This document shows, piece by piece, positions 33,901-45,900 of a DNA stretch of 64,000 nt. Location of the stretch: the NCBI GenBank assembly GCA_030692045.1, contig JAUYCX010000119.1, positions 34,978-98,977 on the forward strand, given 5' to 3'. Below the pieces are notes generated by a model, which saw only the letters and a list, made by a program, of their open reading frames with translations, was not told the DNA's origin and searched no databases. Source of the stretch: Candidatus Omnitrophota bacterium (GTDB lineage: Bacteria > Omnitrophota > Gorgyraeia > JAUYCX01). The translations under genes were made by a program, and so were the position numbers. The number at the start of each line of letters is the position of its first letter. Position 1 is the stretch's first letter.

Positions 33901-36900
33901 GGTTGGAATTATCAGCCAGCAGTAATGGCTTAACTTTACCTTCTTTTGAGCAAGCCGAAGAAAAGAGGCAAGTTATAATGTTAGCACTTAGGCACCAAGA
34001 ACTTGAGCCCATACGAACAGAAACTTTAAATAGAGCCTTAGAATACATTAGAGATAACTTTACTGAATTTTACAGATTTGTAATGGCTAATTTAGATGCG
34101 TTAGAGTTAGATCATAATGGTAAGAATGATTTCTATTATCGTATAGGTGAAAGAGGCAAGGTGTATTATCCTGAGGCAACTTTAGGTCAAAGGCCTGCAG
34201 TTATCGCAGCTAGATTATTCCATGAAGTTATACACAGCTATTTCGATAGAATATATGGGGAAAATTCAGCAATTGGGCCTTGGGGTGAATATAGCGCAGA
34301 CCTCTTACAGGATATGGTTGCGAAGTATGAAAGCAGGCTCCAAGGTGAAAAGGATTATTTCTCGGTTAAGAGATTAGAGCCTGAATCAAGGTTTCATTGG
34401 GGACCCTCGTTTGATGCCTGGATGACTGCGAATGCAGATAGTTTATCTAAAGTCTGGCCAGAGTCTGTGCGTGTCAGGTTAGCTCAGATACATTCTGAAA
34501 GAGCGTTATTAGAACAGATGTCAAAGTTAGGTACAGATACCCAAAAACAGCGTCCGCCTGAGCCGCTAAAGCCAATTGAACAAAAGAAAGCTAAACAGCA
34601 ATCGCCAACTGATATTCCGAGTGGCTCACAGAAGGGTCAATCTAAGCCATCAGATGAGAGTGCTTTGCCGGCGCCTGAGCCTTTTGGCTTGCCAGTTGCA
34701 CCCATAAATCTATTACTTATTATTCCTCTATTCTTAAGCAGCACAGGCAAAGGTCTAAAGACAGTGTTTGGCATACGAGAAGCATTTGCTCAATCAGCGC
34801 CTTCAGAAAATAATCTGGCTGAAATTAATCATTCTAAGCAAGCTCAAAATAACATTGGAATTGGAATTGGACCTCGAGGTCCCACCATAAGAATGCAAGC
34901 CGGCATTCTCGCAATGCCGCGCCTTGCAACAACAGAAGCGCGAGAAAATATCACAGATTACACAGATTCTCTCTGTGAACAATCTGGTAACACAGATTAC
35001 ACAGATGTTGTAGGTAATCAAGGCCAAGTAAGATTGCCAGTGCTTTTGGCAATAGTGGGTTTAGGCTTAGCTGTAAATGCCATAGGCTTAATACCGGCAG
35101 TAATAATTGCCATAGCAGTATTAGGATTTATCTTAATTAAGGCCAGAGTTACCGAAGGTGCCACAGGTTCTGAAACTACATCTAACAGAACTGGTGCATC
35201 TACAAGTGCAACTGGTTCTAAGGGTGCATCAACAGGTGCAACATCTAAAGCAGAAACCACAACTGCTAATACTAATGGCTCTGGTTCTCAAAAGGGTCAG
35301 ACAGTAAATAAACCTTCATTCAGCGAAAGATTAAGAGTAATTAAAGCTCAAGCAATTCGCAGAATAAAGGATTTTGTTGTTTATCGTGCTAGAGCTCCAA
35401 CGGCGCTTGCTCATAGACTTGTTTCTTCTGCAATTGTCATTCCTGAACACAAAGACCTCGCAATTCCTTCCTTAAATAGATTCAAAGGCAATAATCCTAC
35501 AATTCTTGGCCGGCTTTTAGGCTTTATCTTCAATGATTTAGCGCACATTATAAACGGAGAATTGAATTGGGAGCGTTGTATTTTGAAAGCTGGTAAAGCC
35601 GGCGGCAAGTTAGCTGTGGTTATTTATCCTACCTATGACCACGATGGAAGCTTTAATCCCGGTGAGTTAGAAAGGTTGGTCAAAGAGTTAGCAACCAAAG
35701 GTTACCGTGTAATAGGCGCGCGTGTCAGTTCGGTAAATGAGCTTATTAACGCGGTCTTGAATTTTACACAACAAGAAGCTGCTTCATTGTTATTCATAGG
35801 CGGACACGGAAGTCAATATTCTATTCAATTAGGAGCAGAGCTTCCTCTTGTTGAAGATAGCAATAAGTTGACGATATATAATCTACACCTTCTTTCTTTA
35901 GCGAGAAAAAGCTTAGCTAATAATGGCGTTATTGTTCTTACGTCTTGCAAAACTGGAAAAGGAGGGGTTGGTGGGTTCAACATAGCCAATGAGGTTGCAA
36001 AGGTATTCTCACAGGCAAAGCATATTTTTGCGCCTGAAGAATCACCGTATGGTGCTGTTACTTGCGAATTGATATTTGATGACAATAGTGATGTTATGGG
36101 AGTTAAGTATGATTACCTTGGCTCTGTTAAAGATTATTATGATGCAATAACCAATAGAAACTCAGAACCCGATTTAATTCAAAGAAGAGAAAGAATTCAC
36201 AGCCTACTCCCCTATATTAGAGAAATAATTGCTCCAGCGGTGATTATTATGGTTATAGCTTTATTCTTTGGCGTTTCGCCTGTTTTGGCAGGTCCCGTAG
36301 TTGCCGGCGCAACAGTTGTAGTTGGTAAAGGTGTTTTAATAGTAGCATTGAAAATGGTTTTAGCAGTTGCAGTGGGTCTGGCTATTGCCAGAATGTTTAG
36401 CAAAGGCGCACATTCCGTGGCAGTGCGTTCAATAAAAGGTCTGGCTGGTCGTTTTGGCACCCCCTCCGCCAAAACCGACCGCCAGGCCTCTTTTAGAAGG
36501 CTACCTTCACTAAAATCTATAACTAATATAGTTCTATTCTTAATGGCATTATTCTTGGTGCTTCCTGCAGTGCAGACAGTTCTGCATGAATTAGGACATG
36601 CCATTGTCTACATGCTCATCGGCTTTTCACCACATCTCTATATGGGCAATGACCTTAAATCTTTGATTTCTTTAGGAAATTATTTTCAATTTAATATTCA
36701 GGAGCCTTTTGAGTGGCTGGGCAAATTGCTGGATACACGCGGAGCTGTAACTGCGCCAATTGATATAAATGCTTCCCAAGAAGCTGTATTGCAAATAATG
36801 GAAAAAATGAAGCATCAGCCCAAATTCGTTTTGTTCTTACTTAATATCTCAGGAAGTTTGCTTAGGGCATTGGTTATCTCACCCATTCTTTATTTCTCAT

Positions 36901-39900
36901 TTAAATTGGCATTCCCGCTTAGGTTAGATGAATATGAAAGTTTTAGAAATGACTTAACTGAAACGGCCTTAGAAAAATTAAGAAGATGGGTTATGTTTGT
37001 TCCGTTGATAATAGGTTCAACAGTGATACTCATTTCAGAGGGAGCATATGTGTTTGTGGTAGGAGATAAAAATTCTGATTGGGTGCAGGCTGCACAAATT
37101 TCAGGCCTGCCACGTGCATTGATAGGCTTAATTATCTTACTGCCGCTTGTTACACTTGTTGCTTACGACATTATCAAATTTGTTAGAGAGGAAATTAAAC
37201 AGAATAAAATTATTGCTCAGTTTGAAAAAGGCGAAGAAAAGGGAGGTGCAAAATGGTTAAGATTAATTTACAGGAACTGGAATTTGACCACTTGGTTGAA
37301 TTCAGCAAAGACCGCACAATCTTTGCGGCAGCTCGCCAGAACGGTAGCGGCCACATTAGGCTCTTTCTTGTATTCCAAGACAATGGCAATGTCTACACCA
37401 GAAATGGCACAGCAGACAGCTGGGAACAGCTCTTTGGCCAAGATGCTGAAATTGTTAGTGGCAAAATTACTCTCGCTCTTAACAACCATATCCCGGTTTA
37501 CAAAGTCAACGGCTCGCACGCTTAAAGAGAGTAAGCGAGCCGTTGACTCTTCTCGCGTTATTGAACTTACAATTGTAGCTCTATCGCCATTCCTTGTAGG
37601 GTTTAGCCAAGGAACAATCATTGCCGTTGTAATTCCTCTTGTGGCTACTTTCGCACTTTTACTCTATCTTAAACATCGTGCTGGTATGTTACCTTCCACA
37701 ATCGCCCTTATCTTAGGTGTTGGTATTGGGGTATCATTATGGCCGTTATTGTCTATCGTTATTAAATCACAACAGCCGATTCTTTCTCAGATAGCACAAT
37801 TAGGATTAGCTTTATCCATTTTGGGTACTATCTTAAATGGATGGAGATTAAGACAATTAAGCAACCTCTCAATTTCTAAACTTATCGCGCCTTATAGTAA
37901 TGATGAAGACCAAACAACACTGCGCCAGCAATTCAAGTCTAACAACCTCTTCCAATATTATGCCAATGCTGTGATAATTGCAGCAGTTTCTATGGTCAGT
38001 AGCGTGATGCTTTTGTTAGTTAATTTACATAACCTCAGTGCGCAGTCATTAACTGCGCAAGGTTTAATCTTGGCCAAGATTGGTTTTGCGATGACAGTTG
38101 TGTCTTTGGTTATGGGCAATATTATTTTCCATAGAGCCGCAATAAGACATCAACAAGGATTAGTCACTACCGGCCTCTATTCTAAGGTAAGACATCCGAT
38201 TTATTTAGCTTGGCTGGCGGGAATTTTAGGTATAGTGATGATGTTTCCCAATATTTACTCAGGTTTGTTCTTTGTAACCTTCCTAATTACAGCCAAGACA
38301 GAAGCCGTTAAAGAAAACATTGGTTTGTGGCTTGAGTATGGTCAAGAATATGCTCAATACACCCATAAAGTTCCTGCCTTAGAGCTGAGAGTTTTGAGGT
38401 TAGTGAAGAGAATACTGCCGTTTGTGATTATTGCAAGTGTTATTTTTGCCAACCCTGCCTTGTCAGCGCCAATGATAGATGTATCCCATTCCAACATCTG
38501 GGATATCTTAGGACCGATTAGCATATTGGTTTTCTTGGTGACTATGGCAAATGACCCGCCAAATGATGAGCGAAAGCCACGACGAGAATTTGGAACGAAG
38601 GATGTGCAGGATCGTTTTCCAGACCTTGTTTCTGCTCGAACAATCGTCTTTAAGTGGAGGGCCCTTTACAAACTTGATTATGATGAAATCTGCTCTATTC
38701 TTGAGTTCATTCAAGGTAACTTAGGGTGGTGGGAGCAGTTGGCGCACTCCGAGCCAATGAGTGGCACGCCATATAAACAAATCAAAGGTTTTCCAGCTAT
38801 GGCCAGGGCTTATGAGAAAGTGGACCGAAGCTTTCAGATATTGCGAGGGCTCATCGAAGTCGTGCAGGAGGCCGTAAAGGAAGTTGAGGAACAGGTGGGA
38901 TTCAAGAGCCTACCTCAGTCTTGGCGGTTTACTATGTTAGCGCTAGCTGCGAAAACATTGGATGAAAAACACAGTCTGGACGCTGTTCGGGATCATCTGA
39001 CTGATGAGTATATTAGGCGATTCGAGGAACGCAGTGAGAGCAGAGGTCAAAGGCTATGGAGCCATCCCATTGTGACCTTGGTTGCTGCCTTAATTACTCT
39101 CGCCTTGATGTACCCAACATCAGGTGCGGGCGTTGCAACAATAAGCGCAAATGGTTTGCCAGCGTTTATTACTAAAGTTGTGGTTATTTTAGGTATTCTA
39201 ATGCCTTTTGGCCTCATTTTAAATAATAGGCCAGAAGAAAATAGATGGATAAGCGAGATAAAGCAAAGAATTGCTGAAATTGCCCAGAGACATCCTCGAC
39301 AAGTAAAAGGTTTGGTAGCTTTTGTGGTTATATTCTTTTTGGAAAAATATTTGAGGCAAGGTATCGCAGAAAAAGTCGCAGCTGAAATCCAGGGTAGTCA
39401 TAGACTAAGGGATTTAGAGACATTTCAACAGATACAGGGAGAATTCATAGAATATTTACAATCACATTCAGCAAGTCTATTGACCGCAATGGGTATTTCA
39501 ATGTTTATAGATGAAATTCAGAGAGACTTAATGGCTCTTAGAATATTAGCCGATAGCATAATTAATGAGGCATTGGCAAGAGATGTATCACTGCAGGGTC
39601 AATTAAGAGTTTTATCTGAGTTAACATTAAGGCATCTACAATCACCTTCCAATCCAAGAATACAACGAATAAATAGAAGCGCTTGGCGTATTGAAGTCGA
39701 AATAGCCAAGACGCTGGGAATTTCTGAATGGTTATTTAGAGAAGGATGGGGGAGGGATTATGGCATTGAGCCAAGAAATGAGCCTCCTGCTGGACCTCAA
39801 GCTGGCGCAGTGCGGCACATAGTTGTGTTTCCTTTGATTGCTGTAGTGGGACTGGCAGGATTGTTGTTGACTGCAAGCGCAACTGTTGTTGGCACAGTGT

Positions 39901-42900
39901 TGCTTAGCGTTGCAGTGATTACAGCTCTTACGCTGGATTGGTTAAGGGACAGTCCCTATAAGTTACATAGAAGAGGGACTGTCCCCAAACTCTGGTCAGG
40001 CAAGGTTAGTCCTGCCCAAGCGCCGCCAACCCCTATTTCTCGCAAACCCTCACCTCTTGATCCTCGCTATGCTGAATTAGAAAACTACCCTCCAGAAATA
40101 CTTCGCAATATTGTCTTAAATGTATCTACAACAGAACCAGAAAAACCGCACCGCGTCAAAGGATTACTCTCCAGAATAAAGAAAATTTTCTTTATTGGTA
40201 TATTATTACTAATTAATCTCTTTGCCGCAACAGCTCAAGGCGCGCAATTCTCAATGGATGCAACTGGTAACTTGTCTGTGCGAGTTGAATCAGGCGATAC
40301 ATTTGGAGGAATAGTTCCAAAGATTAGAGGTACTCAACAGGTGGTTGCGCCTGAACAACGTCTTCCTTTATTTGTCGGCTCACTTTGGGGTCAAGATGGT
40401 GTTGTACAAAAGGTTTATGGAGAAATTAAACAGTCTAATCCGGATTTTGTGGATATAGATAAGATTCGTCCGGGACAAATAATATATTTACCCTTAGATT
40501 TGCCAGAATCTGTTAAACAAGCACTTGCTCCGCAACTTATGGAAGCTCTACCCACAGTTTTGGTAGCCGCTTCAAAGCCTGATTCATCAAAGGTTAAACC
40601 AGAAGCAGTTGCTGTTGCTTTGCTTGACACAGTTAAGATTGGCGCTACGGTTAAAGTGGTTCCAGATGCCCTTACCTATCCATCTAAAGTTAATCCTCCA
40701 TCAGCACAGCACATTAATTTAGCAATGGCTCTAATTGTAGGCGTGGGTCTTATCTTAGGAATTGCCATTGCCCAGTCTTTAAAATCCAGAATTTCCCGAG
40801 AAAAACCTGAGTTTATGAACATAGCTCCTGCGCCTATTAGCGCTACACATACAAGTGAACCAGCAGTTGCCACAATAGAAGAAGTACCAGCAGAAGCAAA
40901 GGCAGAAGCAGAGAGTGTGAGCATACAACCTTGGCCGACTGAATATGTTCCAGCTGTGGCGCCAGTTAATGCTGATGTTTTGCGTAGAATAAAAGAAGCC
41001 TTAGATTCTCCAGACACCAGATATTTAGAGCGCATTCGCGATGTAGAATGGCTCATTGATGATTTAAAGGCAATGCAGCAATTACTTGCGCCCGAGGATA
41101 TTGAAGAATTAACACAATTATTAGAAAGATGTTTAAAAGATGATAGGCCGGGTTTAAAGATGTTAGCAATCGCTACTATTTTGAATTTGGGTTTACGGGC
41201 GACTAAAGAAGAAGCTGTCGAATTCTTAAATCACCACAAGAGAGAGTTATTGCCTCAGGTGAGAAAATTAGAAGCAGAAAGTAAAGTTTATCTGGAAAAA
41301 GCCCAGGCCTTTAGAAAACAAGCAGAGACAATTAAGGGGTTGGATGAATTAGATAAAGCCCGAACCGCCCAAGTAAGATTTGAGGAATTGATGTTTATTG
41401 CCGGCTGGATAGGAACAGCTTTGGAAAAGATTGCTTTAGCAGAAGTTGCTTCAGAGGTTACTACAACAATGACTGCGGACTTAAGGCAAAACCCCTCCAA
41501 TGACCTTAAGTCCGCAGAAGCAAATAAGCCAGGAGTTGAAGGCTTTACAACAATAGAAGTTAGCTTTGCATTGGCAATCTTGACAGCTGTTTATTTAATC
41601 AATCCTGTTTTGGGATTAGGTTTAGGCGCTGTTATGGTAGTTGCGGCTTTGGCAGCTAACAGAAGAACAGGCCTTAGGCGAAGTCGAAGCATTACCGCAT
41701 TAGTGGGAGCTTTGGTAATATTATTATCTTCCCTTAATATTCAGGGTTGTGCCATGATGAAGCTTGGTAACACAACCCATCCAGACTATTCAACCGCAAA
41801 AGTGGATAGAGCTCTCTATGAACATCGTGGAGAAAACCCAGAAAACAATGCAACGCACCCTGATACAACTTCAAGCCAGCCAGTAGCTTTAGAAACTGAA
41901 ATTAAACCTGTTAAGAGAACAGAAGTAGGGACGTCTTTGACGACCATCGGAAGGGTGTCCCCTGCAAAAGAAGTTAGGGACAGCCTTAGCTTGAGAGAGA
42001 AAGACGTCCCTACTTCAAACCAAGAAAAAACTGCACAGCCAATTAGAGCACCGCCAGTTAAACAAGATAATCCGTCGCCTCAAACTCAATACATAGTCAA
42101 AAAAGGTGATACACTTTGGAGAATTGTTGGTGCACAATGGCCAACAGTTTACAATGCCAATCCAGAAATCCAGAATCGTCCCGGCGAACAATTGGGTCCT
42201 CAATATCCTGACACAAAACAAATCGTAATTATTTATCCAGATGAAATTTTAACACAGATTACACAGATTGAAACTACAGATTACACAGATACTGCAACCG
42301 CAAGGGACGCAAAAGAAAAAACAGAAGAAACCGCGGAAGCCGCAAAAGCTCGAGAAGACTCACTTAAAGCTGAAAAGGCAAAACAACAAGCGCAAGCCCA
42401 AGCCAAAGCTGAGCAAGCCGAAAAAGAGAGACAACATGCACAAGCCGCAAAAGCAAAACAAGATTCAGTTGAGACTGCAAGAATTATAGCCGCCAGACAA
42501 GATTCTTTAGAGGCTGCTAGAATGGCTGCACAGGAAACAGCTCAAGCCAAGGCTGATTCATTAGAAGCTATAAGAAGAGGACAACAATTTGATTTCTTAA
42601 AAAAGATTAAGCTTGCGTTATCTTCAGCTTTTGGTTTTAATCCCATATTTTTATGGGGCAGTTTATTTGTCCTTGCTTTAGCTTTAGTAGCTTATCGTAT
42701 GCGAATGAAGAATGAGGCAAATGGCATAGCTGTTAACTCTGCTCCTAAACCTGCATCCAGAAGAAGAGTAAAAATTGATGCCTCCAGCGACCCAGTTAGT
42801 CCAGCTGTAGTCAAGCCACAACCAGCACGCAGAGCCACAAGACCCCAGTCTCGAAAATCTGCATCTAAGAAATTGCATCAACTGTTTAAACACAAAACCC

Positions 42901-45900
42901 TTGCTTATCAATTAAAAAGCTTAGCTTTAGATTTAACTCCTTTTGCCTGGTTTGTCTTGGCTAAGTCAGCCAATATAGAACATTCTTGGTTAGCTTTGCC
43001 AATTATTGGTCTAATAAGATTTTTGGTTGTGTTTAATATGGTGACCAGCCACGAATCTGCGCACGCCAGTCAAGCTCTTGAGTATGGTGATACTACAGCA
43101 GATAGAATTAGCAGAAATCCTTTTACTCATCTGTATTGGAGATCCCGCGATGGCTTACCTGCCTTCTACAAAGTATTTTCCTTTATGGGCTCTACATCAA
43201 TGCTTATTACCTCTGTAATATTTGGCTTGCCTTTGGGTTTTGGTTCAGCCAGGCCAGTAGTATTTAATTCTAAACCAGATTATCAGGTAAGAAAGATAAA
43301 ATTTGCTGGTCCAAAAATCAATTTAATTCGGGGACTTGTGGCTCTCGCTTTAGGCGCGCTGGCAGTAAAACTTGGCTTAGCTTATCAGGAATATTACATT
43401 CCAGTTTTACAATACATCGCAATATTAGAGCTTATATATGCAGTGTTTAATTTAATACCTTTGCCTCCTGCTGACGGAGCTGTAGCGCTTTTTGGTAAAA
43501 GGGTTAATCAATCATTAAACATTGGTGGTATGAATATTCCTGCCAATACCTGGGGTATTGCTGGATTAATTATTCTTTTGAAAACAGGAATTTTATTTAA
43601 GCTTTTTGCCGGCATTTTATTATTGGTAAATTATTTTATGCCCGCAGAGGCAGGATTATCCAGTTTAACCGATGGACTTATCAAGGCATCAATCATCACT
43701 TATATATTAGCTCATGCAGGGATGTTGGTAAAAGGAATTGCAGAACAGAAATCAGGGACGTCTTTGAAGAGCATCGGAAGGCTGTCCCTTTCAAGAGGTG
43801 TAGGGGACAGCCTTAGCTTGAGCGTGAAAGACGTCCCTAATTCAATGCTCAGGCAGCAGGCAGCTGTAAAGAAATTGTTGCTGTTAGCAGTTACAGGCTC
43901 TTTGATGTTAATTGCTCAGCCAGCTTGGGCTGACACAAATCCTGGCTCGTGGAGCACTGGAGAAAATATTCTTGCCTTTGGGGGTATTTTGCTTGTGGCT
44001 CATCTGGTTTTGCGTTTCATTGTGAGCCTGATTGCCAAATTCAAACCCAGATTTACTCAAAAACATTTATTTACAATTCTCTTGCCATTTATGTTAGCGG
44101 TTAATCTCAATTTGTCTTGGTCGCTAAGGCATCTTAATACGTTCTTTAGTTATTATTTCGCAAACCTTACTGATGCGGCGCTGGTGGCTAATGTTATTTT
44201 GGCTATTCGTGAAATGACTTCCAAACGATTATTGAAGCCAAGCACGCTGGTTAAATTCATTGGTTTGATATGGGTTGGTTCTATCATTTTTGAAGTAAGT
44301 TCAGGCTTACAAAACTGGCTGGCACTTCACTTGATGGATAAAGAAATAAGACTTGTTTTCGGCCAAGGAGATATCGTAGCTTATGGCGCAGGTTTGTTAT
44401 GGTTCTTACTGCATAGTTTACGCCAGCGTGCAGTAATTAATGCTAAGGTTCAAACTGTAAATAGAAGAACTTCCTCTTTTGTAAGACCAAGACAAAGCTC
44501 TCGTCGAGACTTTGCTAAAGAGCTAAGAAACAATTTACCTTTTGGGCTAATGGTTCTCTTTGGCTTGGGTGTTTTGGCTACAACCTATTTATTTAATCCC
44601 ACATTAATATCTACCTTGGGCTTGGGTTTGATTTTTGGTTTAAGCAAAACAGATAGTGGTTCGCAGGATGAACATCACCACAGAGAATTAAAAGAGGCAA
44701 ACGAATGGGTTGAAGAAGCGCGTCAGCATAGAAAGAAAAAAGAATATCAGGGTGCCATGGAATCTTATGAAATTGCAATAGAGCTTTATGGAATTGTAGC
44801 CAGTGGTTCTATTGTGCCTACTGTTCAAGAGACTGCCCGTGGTAATTTAGCCCATGCTCGTAGAGAACTCCAGTCAGTTTTAGCCCAGATTGAACAGGCA
44901 ATGTTAGATTTCATTGCTGATAAATTTGCTTATGCCAAAGCGCAGAAGGGCATTCGTGATTATGCTGCATTTAAGAGAGATTTAGAAGAAGAGCTTCTGA
45001 AAAAGGAGCCTGAAGGATTAGAAGCAATTTCTCAAAAAAGAAAACAGTCTATTTATAATAGCTCAGAAAGAATTAGACAAAGGTTAAGCCAAATCAGAGC
45101 GCCCGGCGTATCCACAGAAGTGATACCGCGCAGGGTAGTTTATCAAATAAGAAAAGCATACTTTAATGAACTTTATGATGGCATTCACGCTGGGATAAAA
45201 TCAATTTTCGTTCCCTTAGGGCAGAGAAGTTACTCTATTTCTGGTATGCTTTTTGATATTTTGGGAAGGAGAATTCCTGATAACGAAAGCGCCTTAAAAG
45301 CCTTATTTAATGATGTTAACTTTAAGGATTCTATGGGTAAAACTCACCGTGCATTAGCTCGTCGGCTTAGGAAATTTGAAAGAGGAGAATTAGAAAAAAG
45401 CAAGGCAGTTCTTTACGATATTGCGGCATTAATCATTCGCGCAAATACTCGATTAGTTGAGGCATATCAGGGATTAGTTCCTGATTATGAATTGCCAGAA
45501 GTTGAGACAGTTAAGAAAGCGCCTAAGCCTACAGAGGAAGTTGTCATTCCTGATGCAGAGATAAGAGAGATTATTTTAGAGGCAATAGAAGAACTTTACA
45601 AGCTAAGAAGTAACTATGCAGAATATAGACTTTTCTATGAAGAGATTATCAGAGTAGTTAGTCAAGCTTTAGAACAAAGAGGGGTGTCTGAGGCAGGCAA
45701 ACAAGTTCAAAGAGTAATTTCTCGCTCAAAGCCTATTAAAAAACGTTTAGCCCAGATAGAGCGTGAATTCTTAAGGCCAGCAAGAACAGAAGCAGTTGGG
45801 GGATTTGTAGATTATTATGCAATTTTAGGCGTGGAAAAAGGTCCTTTAGCTAATTCCAGAGAGATTAATCGAGCCTTTGATGGTTTACCCAAAGACAGAA

